Positions 33,692 through 42,238 of a DNA stretch of 64,000 nucleotides are shown piece by piece. Position 1 is the first letter of the stretch, and each line of letters begins with the position of its first letter. Source of the DNA: Archangium violaceum (GTDB lineage Bacteria; Myxococcota; Myxococcia; Myxococcales; Myxococcaceae). The notes under the pieces were generated by a model. That model saw nothing but the letters and a program-made list of their open reading frames with translations. It was not told the DNA's origin and did not search any database. The stretch is from contig NZ_CP069396.1 of NCBI RefSeq assembly GCF_016887565.1, forward strand, positions 6,306,001-6,370,000, given 5' to 3'. Position numbers and translations under genes: made by a program.

Positions 33692-34465
33692 ATGCCACTG
33701 CCCGAGAACATCATTGAAGCCGCCGCCCGCCTGGTCGCCCTCCATGGGCCGGATGGGTTCACCATGGATGACCTGGCGCGGGAGTCAGGGCTGTCTCGCG
33801 CCACGCTGTACCGGCAGGCCGGCAGCCGCGAAGCCGTGCTCGCCACGCTCTCCGAGCAGGGGATGGAGGTCGGCAGGCGAGTCGATGTGAGGGACCGCAT
33901 CCTGGCGGCGTGCCGCGTGGTGTTCACCCGGGCCGGCTTCGAGGCGGCCACGCTCGAGGATGTCGCACGCGAGGCCGGAGTGGGCCCCGCCACGGTCTAC
34001 CGCCAGTTCGGAGACAAGCAGGGGCTCATCACCGCGTTCGCCAGTCACCTCGGCCCGCGCCGCGCGATGCAGGAGGCGGCCCTGAGTCCCACCGGCGACC
34101 TGCGCGCCGACCTGGAGCGCGTCGCCGTGACCGTGATGCGTTACGTGGCGGAGGATCTCGATCTGCTCAAGCTCGCGCTCCTGGAGAAGATGCGCGGTGG
34201 GCAATGGGCGGACCTCCTGAACGCCTCCCCGATACGTGCCCGGACGACCCTCGCCCGGCTGCTGGAGTCCTATGCCGCCAGCGGAGCGCTCGGGCCCGAT
34301 GACCCCGGGCGCATGGCCCTGGCGTTCGCCGGAATGCTCTTCGCATCCTTCGTGGGCCCGCTGCTGGAGGGTCAGCCCCCGCCAGACCCCGAGGCGACCG
34401 CTCGTTTCATCACCCATGTGTTCCTGGACGGCGTCGCGTCCAAGAAGGCTCGGAGAACCCCATGA
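33692..34465 (+). CDS. TetR-family regulator with two tandem HTH domains
   Basis: 257 residues from ATG 33692; the frame extends upstream to 33647 but would cover the operator. Two complete TetR_N modules are present: residues ~1-45 (IIEAAARLVALHGPDGFTMD, DLARESGLSRATLYRQAGS) and ~63-110 (DRILAACRVVFTRAGFEAATLEDVAREAGVGPATVYRQFGDKQGL). A single C-terminal ligand/dimerisation domain follows. Ordinary TetR proteins have one HTH, so this is a double-headed variant or an internal duplication. It overlaps the next gene by ATGA and therefore probably represses its own operon through the two palindromes upstream. Confidence 0.85.
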   Translation: MPLPENIIEAAARLVALHGPDGFTMDDLARESGLSRATLYRQAGSREAVLATLSEQGMEVGRRVDVRDRILAACRVVFTRAGFEAATLEDVAREAGVGPATVYRQFGDKQGLITAFASHLGPRRAMQEAALSPTGDLRADLERVAVTVMRYVAEDLDLLKLALLEKMRGGQWADLLNASPIRARTTLARLLESYAASGALGPDDPGRMALAFAGMLFASFVGPLLEGQPPPDPEATARFITHVFLDGVASKKARRTP

Positions 34466-37221
34466 GCGCCGTTGAACCCACCCACCTCACCGCCTCGCGG
34501 AGCACGGGCATGGAGCCGCTGATCCTCCCCTTCGAGCGCATCTCCGCGGCGGATCTCCCCCGCGTGGGGGGCAAGGGGGCCAACCTGGGCGAGATGGCCC
34601 GCGCCGGGTTCCCGGTGCCTCCCGGCTTCTGTGTCACCACGGCCGCCTTCGATGCGTTCCTGGCCGGATGCGGGGAGCTCCAGGCGCTGTACGCACAGTT
34701 GGAGGCGCTGGATGGGAAGGATGTGGAGGCGGCCCGCCGTGCCGCCGAGTCCACTCGCGCCGCGCTCGGCCGCGCGCCCATTCCCCCGGCCGTGGCCGAC
34801 GCGGTGCTCGCCACCTGGAGGGAGCTGGGAACCGAGGCCTGCTGGGCGGTGCGCTCCAGCGCCACGGCGGAGGATCTCCCGGATGCCAGCTTCGCGGGCC
34901 AGCAGGACACCTATCTCAACATCCGCGGGGCCGAGGCCCTGCTCGACGCGGTCCGGCGGTGCTGGGTGTCGCTGTTCACCGATCGCGCCGTGCTGTACCG
35001 GGCCCGGAGCGGCTTCGGACACCACGGCGTCAGGCTGAGCGTCGTCATCCAGCGCATGGTGCTGCCCGAGGTGTCCGGCATCCTCTTCACCGCCGATCCC
35101 ATCACCGGGCGGCGGGGCACCGTCTCCATCGATGCCGGCTTCGGCCTGGGCGAGGCGCTCGTCAGCGGGCTCATCAACGCCGACCTCTACAAGGTGGACA
35201 AGGAGACGGGGGAGGTTCTGGAGGTCCGGGTCGGCGACAAGGCCCTCGCCATCCGCCCCAGGCCCGAGGGCGGAACCTGGGAGGAGCGTCTGCCCGAAGC
35301 CACTCGCCGCGCCCGGGCCCTGGATGACGCGGCCCTGCGGGAGCTGGTCGCGTTGGGCGTGCGGATCGAGACGCACTACGGAAAACCGCAGGACATCGAG
35401 TGGTGCATCGAGGCGGGACGGCTCTACGTGGTCCAGACCCGGCCCATCACGAGCCTCTACCCGCTGCCCGAGCCCGCCCCCGACGACGAGGGCCTGCACG
35501 TCTACGCCAGCTTCGGCCACATCCAGATGATGACGGACCCCATGCCGCCGCTCGCCGTCCAGGTGTGGCAGCTGATGATCCCGTTCGGCAGGCCACCGAC
35601 GGGCTCGGGGGATGCTCCCAGCGAGACCCGGGCCCTTGCCCTCGCGGGCAGCCGGCTCTTCGTTGACCTGACATCCGTGCTGCGCCATCCCGTCCTGCGG
35701 CGGGTGATTGGAGGCGTTCTCGGTCACATCTACGAGAACGTGGGCCAGGGCCTGGAGACGTTGGCCAGCCGGCCCGCCTTTCAGCGCGGCGCGAGCAGGG
35801 GACGGACCTCGATGAGGGCCTTCGGCCGCTTCTTCCTCCCCATCATGGCCCGGGTCCTGGCCCGGCTGATCGCCGTGAATCCCGACCGGCTCCTGCCCGG
35901 CGTCGAGGCCTTCAGCGAAGCGCGGATCGCCGAGGCGCGTGCCCGGCTCGCGGCGGTGGCTCCGGGCGAGGCGCGGCTGCGCGAGGCGCGGCGCGTGCTC
36001 TCGGAGCTCTTCTCCCGCGTCATCTACGTCCTGGCCCCGAACATCGCCGTGGGGGTCATCGGGGACCGTCTCCTTCACAGGCTGGTCCAGCGGGGGGTGC
36101 TCATCGGTACGCAGGAGGACCTCTCCGCGCTGGAGCGAGGCCTGCCCGGCAACATCACCACCGAGATGGACCTGGCCGTGGGCGACCTGGCGGACCGGGT
36201 GCGTCCTCATCCGGCACTGGCGGAGTTGCTGCGAAGCCGTCCCGCCACCGAGGCCCTGGCCGCCGCTCGCGACGTGGAGGGCGGGCCCGGATTCCTCGAG
36301 GCCTGGAGGGCCTTCATCGATCGTTATGGCATGCGCGGGCCCGGAGAGATCGATCTGTCCCGGCCTCGTTACAAGGACGACCCCGCGCCGCTCATCGCGG
36401 CCATCGTCGGAGGCATCGGGTCAGCTCCGGCCCACCGTTCCGCGGGCGAGCACCGGGCCCACCACGCGGCGCTGGCCGCCAAGGCCGAAGCCACCAGCGA
36501 GCGCCTGTGCGCCGCATCGCGGCGCGGTTTGACCGGAGGGCTGCGAGCGGCGCTGGCTCGCCGGTTGGTGCGCGTGGTCCGGGCGGGCATGGGGCTGCGA
36601 GAACACCCCAAGTTCCTGCTCGTCCGCGTCCTGGATCTCGTGCGCGACTCGGTGCGTGAGGCCGGAGCCCTTTTGGTGCAGCGCGGGGCGCTCGCGAGGG
36701 TGGACGATGTGTACCTGTTCCGCTTCGAGGAGTTGATCGCCGCGCTCGAGGCCTCCCCGGCGCCCGATCTGCGCCCCCTCGCCGAGGAGCGGCGAGCGAC
36801 ACTCCGGCGCGACGCCAGACGCTCGCCGCCGTTCGTGATGGCGAGCGATGGAGAGATTCCCTCGCTGGCGGCCCGCGTGGACCTGCCCCCGGGTGCCTTG
36901 TCCGGGACGGCGGCCTCCGCCGGAGTGGTGGAAGGAGTGGCCCGCGTGGTGCTCGACCCGGCGAGTGAGGTGCTCCACGCGGGTGAGATCCTCGTGGCAC
37001 CGCATACGGACCCCGGCTGGACGCCCCTGTTCGTGCACGCGGCCGGACTGGTGACGGAAGTGGGAGGGCTCATGACGCACGGCTCGGTCGTGGCCCGCGA
37101 GTACGGCATCCCGGCCGTGGTCAGCGTGACGGGCGCCACGCAGCGCATCCGCACCGGCCAGCGCATCCGCGTGGAGGGGACTCGCGGCTTCGTGGAGCTG
37201 CTGGACGGAGGTGCACCGTGA
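34462..37221 (+). CDS. PEP-utilising/pyruvate-binding phosphotransferase (rifampicin phosphotransferase- or PEP-synthase-like)
   Basis: 919 residues, start in the ATGA overlap. Residues ~20-340 form the ATP-grasp pyruvate/phosphate dikinase N-domain (RVGGKGANLGEMARAGFPVPPGF, WAVRSSATAEDLPDASFAGQQDTYLN, FTADPITGRRG, DIEWCIEAGRLYVVQTRPI). The C-terminal swivelling phospho-His domain contains LVTEVGGLMTHGSVVAREYGIPAVV with the catalytic His in THGS. No PEP-binding TIM barrel is present, unlike true PEP synthase; the ~400-residue central helical region instead matches rifampicin phosphotransferase layout. It likely uses ATP to phosphorylate a small molecule, possibly an antibiotic. Control by a TetR repressor is consistent with an inducible resistance gene. 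Confidence 0.85.
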   Translation: MSAVEPTHLTASRSTGMEPLILPFERISAADLPRVGGKGANLGEMARAGFPVPPGFCVTTAAFDAFLAGCGELQALYAQLEALDGKDVEAARRAAESTRAALGRAPIPPAVADAVLATWRELGTEACWAVRSSATAEDLPDASFAGQQDTYLNIRGAEALLDAVRRCWVSLFTDRAVLYRARSGFGHHGVRLSVVIQRMVLPEVSGILFTADPITGRRGTVSIDAGFGLGEALVSGLINADLYKVDKETGEVLEVRVGDKALAIRPRPEGGTWEERLPEATRRARALDDAALRELVALGVRIETHYGKPQDIEWCIEAGRLYVVQTRPITSLYPLPEPAPDDEGLHVYASFGHIQMMTDPMPPLAVQVWQLMIPFGRPPTGSGDAPSETRALALAGSRLFVDLTSVLRHPVLRRVIGGVLGHIYENVGQGLETLASRPAFQRGASRGRTSMRAFGRFFLPIMARVLARLIAVNPDRLLPGVEAFSEARIAEARARLAAVAPGEARLREARRVLSELFSRVIYVLAPNIAVGVIGDRLLHRLVQRGVLIGTQEDLSALERGLPGNITTEMDLAVGDLADRVRPHPALAELLRSRPATEALAAARDVEGGPGFLEAWRAFIDRYGMRGPGEIDLSRPRYKDDPAPLIAAIVGGIGSAPAHRSAGEHRAHHAALAAKAEATSERLCAASRRGLTGGLRAALARRLVRVVRAGMGLREHPKFLLVRVLDLVRDSVREAGALLVQRGALARVDDVYLFRFEELIAALEASPAPDLRPLAEERRATLRRDARRSPPFVMASDGEIPSLAARVDLPPGALSGTAASAGVVEGVARVVLDPASEVLHAGEILVAPHTDPGWTPLFVHAAGLVTEVGGLMTHGSVVAREYGIPAVVSVTGATQRIRTGQRIRVEGTRGFVELLDGGAP

Positions 37222-37724
37222 AGACCGCGCTGATCATCATGGGCGTGTTGCTGCTGGGAGTGGTGGGGCTGGCGGCATGGCGAGGCGGCTGGCCGCTGGT
37301 GTCCGAGGGGCTGAAGCGGGGAGGGCGGGAGAGCGTGACGCTGCTGCCCCTGCTGGTGGTGGTCTTCGTGCTCACCGGCTTCGTGCAGGTGCTGCTGCCA
37401 CGCGAGCTGGTGGCGCACTGGCTGTCCGACGAAGCGGGTCTGCGGGGAATCGCGGTGGCGTGGGTGGCGGGCGCGCTCACCCCCGGAGGTGGACCCATCG
37501 GCATGCCGCTGGCCGCGGCCCTGGTACGCTCCGGGGCGGGGCTCGGCGTCGTCGTCACCTACCTGACCTCGCTCTCCCTGCTGTCCTTCATCCGCCTGCC
37601 GATGGAGGTCGCCATGTATGGTGGCCGGCTGACCGGACTGAGGCTGTTGATCTCTCTCCTGCTTCCCCCCGTGGCCGGGCTGCTGGCCCATGCGCTCGGG
37701 CCAGCCCTCATGGGACGCACCTGA
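37218..37724 (+). CDS. Small permease-like membrane protein
   Basis: 168 residues from GTG 37218 within the GTGA overlap. Five or six transmembrane helices, with the Gly/Pro-rich segment GALTPGGGPIGMPLAAALV resembling one half of the DUF318/ArsP-type permeases. It is half the usual permease length, so a dimer would form the full transporter, or it is a truncated derivative. It is the last gene of the TetR operon and may move the substrate or product of the phosphotransferase. Convergent with the deacetylase gene 23 bases on. Confidence 0.7.
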   Translation: MKTALIIMGVLLLGVVGLAAWRGGWPLVSEGLKRGGRESVTLLPLLVVVFVLTGFVQVLLPRELVAHWLSDEAGLRGIAVAWVAGALTPGGGPIGMPLAAALVRSGAGLGVVVTYLTSLSLLSFIRLPMEVAMYGGRLTGLRLLISLLLPPVAGLLAHALGPALMGRT

Positions 37725-37747
37725 GTCGAGAGCGGCGGCAGGCTGGA

Positions 37748-38662
37748 TTACATCCCTTTTGCGGTCAGCGCCGCGATCTCGAAATCTCCATCATCCACCA
37801 GCCTCTCCCATCCCTCGAACTTGCCGAGGCCAAGCACCCGGGACATCGACAACAGCAGGCTTTGTCCTGCCACCGGCCGGTCCGGCACGAGCTGGTAGAC
37901 CGGGTCCGCGAATGCCGCCTGCGGCGTGGTAATCGTCCAGCCCATCTCCTTGAACATCGCGATCACATCGCCCAGCCACATCGCGTTGATCAGGTTGTGG
38001 TGCAGGAGGATCACCTGCGCGATATCGCGGCCCTGCAACTTCTGCGACAGCGCGCGGTAGGCGAGGGCGCGCTGGCGGATGTGGCTCAGGTAGGCCTCGC
38101 GAATCGCGCTCACATCAGCGGACGGATTCTTCTGCAGCACCTCCACCAGCTTGTCATTGAGCCGCCAGTCGCTCGTGTCGAGGCTGACATAGGCGTTGCG
38201 GTAACCCTGCTGCGCCAGGAAGCCGCGCATGCCGTCGCGCTTCTCCGGCGTATTCCCTTCGCGCAGGAAGGTGAAGCGGAACCACTTCTGGTAGCCGGGC
38301 AGGCCGCTGATGATGCGGTCGCAGTCGAGGATCTGACGCTGGTACTCCTCCAGCGTCACCTGATTCAGGTCGGGATGCGTCATCGTGTGGTTGCCGATGG
38401 CATGTCCCGCCTCGCCCCACGCCCGCGCCAGCGCCAGTCCGGCCTCGGTATTCGCGCCGTTGCCCGCCGTGACGAACAATGCGGCCTTCACGCGGTGCTT
38501 TGCCAGCGCGTCCAGCATGGACTTGTTGCGCTGCTGCGCGTTCATGCGCGGGCCGTCGCTGACATGCGGGCCATCGTCGAAGGTAAAGGCAACGGATTGT
38601 GCCTGCGCGGTCAGCGCGGCGAATGCCAGCACAGTGGCAGCCATGAGTTTTAGAGATCGCAC
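37748..38662 (-). CDS. Secreted polysaccharide deacetylase (NodB fold)
   Basis: 304 residues from GTG 38662 (AAAAAGGAACC upstream); ATG 38644 is an alternative. Cleaved signal peptide (AALTAQAQ). NodB motifs: VAFTFDDGP (catalytic base and metal Asp), GNHTMTHPDL (metal His pair, HxxxH), and a C-terminal ILLHHNLINA as motif 5. It should remove acetyl groups from chitooligosaccharides, peptidoglycan or another N-acetylated glycan in the periplasm or outside. Its lower GC and Gln/Asn content differ from its neighbours, which suggests horizontal acquisition, perhaps from a proteobacterium. Confidence 0.88.
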   Translation of the reverse strand: MRSLKLMAATVLAFAALTAQAQSVAFTFDDGPHVSDGPRMNAQQRNKSMLDALAKHRVKAALFVTAGNGANTEAGLALARAWGEAGHAIGNHTMTHPDLNQVTLEEYQRQILDCDRIISGLPGYQKWFRFTFLREGNTPEKRDGMRGFLAQQGYRNAYVSLDTSDWRLNDKLVEVLQKNPSADVSAIREAYLSHIRQRALAYRALSQKLQGRDIAQVILLHHNLINAMWLGDVIAMFKEMGWTITTPQAAFADPVYQLVPDRPVAGQSLLLSMSRVLGLGKFEGWERLVDDGDFEIAALTAKGM

Positions 38663-38747
38663 GCCGGGTTCCTTTTTCAAGTGGTAACGCCGCGGAGTAT
38701 TACGTGCTGGGCTTCGAAAGCCCACTCACTCGAGCCACCACGGCCAA

Positions 38748-39299
38748 TCAATAGGTAGGACCCGTCTCCGAGGCGAGCTGTTCGAGCGCCTTCTCCCAGC
38801 GCGCCCCTCGCTCGTCGTCCTGCCAGCTCGTCACGATGCTGCCGCCGCGGCTCACCACGCTCACGCGAGCGATGGCCTGCGCGTGCGCGGGGCCGCCGAC
38901 GAACTGGTACATCGCTTCTTCGTCCTTCCAGACGGTGAGCGTGCGTTTCGTGTTGCAGCGCGTGGATTGACTGAACTGGATCGCCACGAGCCCCGGTTGC
39001 TGCTGGAGGCTCTGGTCGATGGGGTCCATGAGTTGCTGGAACTCCGCTTGGGCTTCCTCTGTGTGCCTCATGCGCAGGTAGGTGCTGCTCATGATGTAGG
39101 TACCGGGCACGAGCTTGCCCTGGGCGTCGACCCCTGGGCCCATCAGGGGACTGGATTGGAAGTCGGGCTCCATCGTGCCGTGCGCGCAGCCGTCGTCACT
39201 GGGGACCTCGGGTGATGTCTCAGGGGGTGGCGGGGACACCAAGCCGCCACACGCGGCAACGGAGAAGGAGAGGAGAGCTGCCGCGAGGGTGCGCTTCAT
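38748..39299 (-). CDS. Lipoprotein with antibiotic-biosynthesis-monooxygenase-like domain
   Basis: 183 residues from ATG 39299; lipobox SVAAC. After a Pro-rich linker, residues ~75-175 form a ferredoxin-like alpha+beta fold (YIMSSTYLRMR, QQQPGLVAIQFSQS, TLTVWKDEEAMYQFVGGPAHAQAI) of the ABM/EthD type usually found in cytosolic heme or quinone monooxygenases. A lipid-anchored version is unusual. The Trp-Lys-Asp strand is conserved but heme ligands cannot be named. It follows the next minus-strand gene (142-residue membrane protein) by 37 bases, so they are probably one unit. Confidence 0.7.
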   Translation of the reverse strand: MKRTLAAALLSFSVAACGGLVSPPPPETSPEVPSDDGCAHGTMEPDFQSSPLMGPGVDAQGKLVPGTYIMSSTYLRMRHTEEAQAEFQQLMDPIDQSLQQQPGLVAIQFSQSTRCNTKRTLTVWKDEEAMYQFVGGPAHAQAIARVSVVSRGGSIVTSWQDDERGARWEKALEQLASETGPTY

Positions 39300-39336
39300 G
39301 ATGTGACTCCTTGGAGTGGAAGGGGACTGCGGGAAG

Positions 39337-39765
39337 TCAGCGAGTGGCGGGCGCCGCGGCCCGGACGGTGCCGAACAGGAGCGGGGAGAAGTCGCGGCCC
39401 AGACGCTTGGAGTGGAAGTCCTCGGAGCGCGCGAAGATCCGCACCTGGATCTCATCCGCCGCCGAGGCGGTGGAGGTCAGCGTGGCGACCCAGTGCCGCG
39501 CACCGGCCGGATCCCGTACACGGAGATAGAGATAGGAGCCGGCGGGCAGGCGCTCCTCGACGCGACCGGTGAAGCCGAACCTCGCCGACGGCTCGAGCGC
39601 GTATCGCACCAGGGGATTGCCGGAAGGCGCCTCGGGCCAGACCGTGTGGGCCGCCGCGAGCCCCGCGGTGAGCAGGATCCCGCAGACGATGACCGTTCGT
39701 CGCAGGCCCGGGAAACGACGGCCCGTACCGTTCGCCTCCGGCCCGAGCTTCTGTGGTGCGTCCAT
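39337..39765 (-). CDS. Single-pass membrane protein of unknown function
   Basis: 142 residues from ATG 39765 behind GGAGGCG. One transmembrane helix (RTVIVCGILLTAGLAAAHTVW, residues ~23-43) after a charged N-tail, then an exported ~95-residue domain rich in beta strands (GFTGRVEERLPAGSYLYLRV, HWVATL, EIQVRIFA). No family recognised. It shares direction and close spacing with the ABM-like lipoprotein, so they may form an exported pair. Confidence 0.65.
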   Translation of the reverse strand: MDAPQKLGPEANGTGRRFPGLRRTVIVCGILLTAGLAAAHTVWPEAPSGNPLVRYALEPSARFGFTGRVEERLPAGSYLYLRVRDPAGARHWVATLTSTASAADEIQVRIFARSEDFHSKRLGRDFSPLLFGTVRAAAPATR

Positions 39766-39937
39766 GGTTTCGCCTCCAGCGTGTCCTGCTTCAACACCCT
39801 GGGGGCTCGAAACTGTTACCCGACTCCGCGGGCCCAATCGAAGTTCAGAGAGTCATTGCTGTTGCTTCTTAATCTATCAAAAGTTGGAGCCCGGCCCGGG
39901 AACACGAGTCTGTTCTTGAAACGAGCTTTGGATTGCG

Positions 39938-39967
39938 GCTTGAAGTCATTCACGTCATGATTCAAGC
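39938..39967. promoter_or_regulatory. Inverted repeat upstream of the small secreted gene
   Basis: GCTTGAA (39938-39944) and TTCAAGC (39961-39967) are exact inverted repeats with a 16-base spacer, 33 bases before the next start. The whole 39830-39999 region is noticeably richer in A/T than its surroundings, as expected for a promoter. Confidence 0.3.
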
Positions 39968-39999
39968 CATTGACATTGATGTCTTGGGAGGACGTCAGT

Positions 40000-40338
40000 A
40001 TGCGCAGAACCGCTCTTCGTGCTGCTCTTGCCTTGACCGCCGTCGCCACCGCCGCGGGCCTCGCCGTCCCACCGGATGCCGCATCCGCCGCCCCCGCAAC
40101 CAACTGGGAGACGGGCCTGACGTTCTACGGCGACGAGTTCATGACCCCCGTGGCGAACTTCCCCGCTCCCGACGGCGAGTGCACGCCGTTCCCGGCCACC
40201 GCCCACACTCTCGTCGGGTGGAGCAACGTCAACAACGTGATCGCGTACCGGACCGACGACTGCAGCGGACAGCCGATCGCGCTCGGCACGCTGAGGTCGT
40301 TCCAGCCAGGCGAATACGCGAGCTTCACCGCCTTCTGA
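40000..40338 (+). CDS. Small secreted protein, actinobacterial-like
   Basis: 112 residues from ATG 40000 (GGGAGG upstream). A long cleaved signal (MRRTALRAALALTAVATAAG ... AASA-AP) and a ~75-residue mature domain with one Cys pair (GECTPF ... DDCSGQP). The Ala-rich signal and the W-E-TGL-FYGDEF style resemble small secreted proteins of Streptomyces, so acquisition from an actinomycete is possible. No enzyme motif. It sits alone on the plus strand between minus-strand genes. Confidence 0.65.
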   Translation: MRRTALRAALALTAVATAAGLAVPPDAASAAPATNWETGLTFYGDEFMTPVANFPAPDGECTPFPATAHTLVGWSNVNNVIAYRTDDCSGQPIALGTLRSFQPGEYASFTAF

Positions 40339-40416
40339 GGTGTCACATGTCGTAGGAGTGGTCGGCGGAGAGGCAGAGGTGAAAGCGCCGCCTCCGCCCC
40401 CTCCCTGTGAGTCCTG

Positions 40417-41867
40417 CTACTTCGTGAGCCACGCGGCGAAGCGCTTGTCGAGGATGGGCGCCGCCTTGTCGACGGCATCCCACGTGTCGTCATCCAGCTT
40501 CGGCTCATCGTGACCGAAAGAGCCCGCGCGCTTGCCGAACGTCTTCTTGAGGTCCGCCGTAATCCAGAGGCCGTTCATGTTGTGGAACCAGCGCCACGCC
40601 ATCTCCCGGAGCCCCGGCGCATCCCGGAGGTGGTCGTCCCAGAGGCCGCGAGGTAGCGCCTGCTTCACGAGCTCCGACCCCTGGGCCTTACGCTTCCCGA
40701 TTGCGGCGAGCAGCTCGCGGTGCGCCGGGAACCGCGAGGGGTCGAGCAGGCCTCGGGTCGCGGCATAGCCGACGAAGAGCCCGGTCGTGACATCGGGATA
40801 CTGTTCGAGCGCGCCCGCGCTCTTCACGCCGAGGGTGACGGTGATGGAATCCTCGAACGAGATCTCGAGATCCACGTGCCCCGAGCTGTCGAGCTCATAG
40901 ACCCAGTATGCGACGGTGAGCTCATCCTCGTCCGCGAAGGCGGCCCGGCGGCCGGTGGGCGGGCCGAGCACCTTCTCGTGACCTCCGCCTCCGAGGTCGC
41001 CTTCCACGGCACGCCCAGAATCGTCTCGCCAATCCCAGACCTCACCCACGCGAAGGAGACGTAGGGGATGAACGTCTTGGAGGTCTTCGGGACCAGCGGA
41101 AAGGCATCGTTCAGGATGTTGTGCGAGAAGACGAGCTCGACGCCGTGCTTGGGCGCCTCGACGTTCACCGAGTCGTTGTTCTCGTTTGTGGACTGCGGCA
41201 CCTTCTTGCCGAGCACCTCGGTCACATAGGTGATGACCTCGGGAGAATCCGCGCGCCGTCCGAGCACTGACGCCAGGCGCTGCGTCTTCGGGCCGAGCTT
41301 CTTCATCACCGCGGTCGGCGAGAACGTGGGGGCGGCAACCGCCTGCGCTGTCGCGGGGACCTGGGCGTCTCCATCGAGCCAGGCCGCGAAATCGAAGTCC
41401 TTCGCCTTCGGCGCCTTGACCTTGTTCTCCTTCAACCACGCAGCCAGCGCCTTTCGCCCGGACGCTCCTTCCTCGTCGTCGAGCTCGTCAATCCCCGTCT
41501 CGCCCTGGGACCACAGCGCCAGGAACTCCTCGAGGCTGTTCGCGACGGTCCGCGCCTCGCCCTCGGAGCCAAGCAACGCCACCGCGGCCGGAGCCTTGGC
41601 TCCGGTGTTCACGAGCGCGAGCAGCGAGCCATCCGGGAGGTGCAGGAACGCGAAGGCGTCGCGGCGGAGGCGGTCCGCCTTCTCCGGATTCCACTCCTTC
41701 GGAATGGCCTCGGCCGCCAGCGCATCGAACCAGCCCAGCTTTCCGTGGGTCTGCCTGGCGACCCAGGCGCCGACGTCCGCGAGCAGCGGTGGAACTTCGT
41801 GACCTTTGGGAGCTGCGGAGAGTTTCACTGTGTATTGGGTCATCCGGAGGGAGCTTGTCGGGGTCAT
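40417..41867 (-). pseudogene. Frameshifted gene for a SMI1/KNR4-like-start protein of unknown function
   Basis: Two overlapping frames each encode part of one fluent protein. From ATG 41867 (GGAG upstream) the sequence is good through GETILGVPWK at ~41005; then the meaningful frame switches by one base to GGGGHEKVLGPPTGRRAAF and runs to the stop at 40417. A single-base indel near 41,000 therefore splits a ~480-residue protein. The first 110 residues (LLALVNTGAKAPAAVALLGSEGEARTVANSLEEFLALW) have an SMI1/KNR4 flavour; the rest is unrecognised. It may be a real pseudogene or a sequencing error. Confidence 0.65.
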
Positions 41868-41908
41868 CGGGAAATCTCCATGGGAACCTCCACGACCTGG
41901 CCCAGGTG

Positions 41909-41940
41909 GGCAATGCGCTGTTAATCTATGCTTGACAATG
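41909..41940 (+). repeat. 32-bp promoter-like repeat, copy 1
   Basis: GGCAATG-C-GCTGTTAA ... TGCTTGACAATG matches 27 of 32 bases with the copy at 44683-44714. It immediately precedes the LysR remnant. Dyad-poor, A/T-rich for this genome, and containing TTGACA-like and TTAA blocks, it looks like a duplicated promoter or LysR-target region. Confidence 0.45.
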
Positions 41941-42202
41941 GGGTGCGGCCTCACCCGCACGACGCGCAGCGTGTCGCTGACGGATGCGGGCAGGCGGCTC
42001 GTGGAGGGCGCGGGTCCGGCACTGGGACAGGCGCTCGCCACCCTCACCGAGGTTTCCGCCCGGGCGGCTCGTGCGGGTGCTCGAGCCCTACGCGCCCACC
42101 GTCCCCGGCTTCTTCCTCTACTTCCCCAGCCGTGCGCAGCGCTCCACGCCACTGCGCCTCTTCGTCGAGGTTGCCAGGGAGCTGGCCGCCAGGACGGTGT
42201 GA
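41938..42202 (+). pseudogene. LysR-family regulator remnant with large internal deletion
   Basis: The left part encodes LTRTTRSVSLTDAGRRLVEG and ALATLTEVSARA, the end of a LysR HTH domain; the right part, after a frame change near 42065, encodes GRLVRVLEPYAPTVPG and FLYFPSRAQRSTPLRLFVEVA, the last helix region of a LysR effector domain, ending at TGA 42202. About 170-190 residues of the effector domain and the first ~45 residues are missing. It is a relic of a once complete regulator. Confidence 0.7.
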
Positions 42203-42238
42203 AGTGTCGCCGAGGCGTTGAGCGAGAGCGTGACCAGG

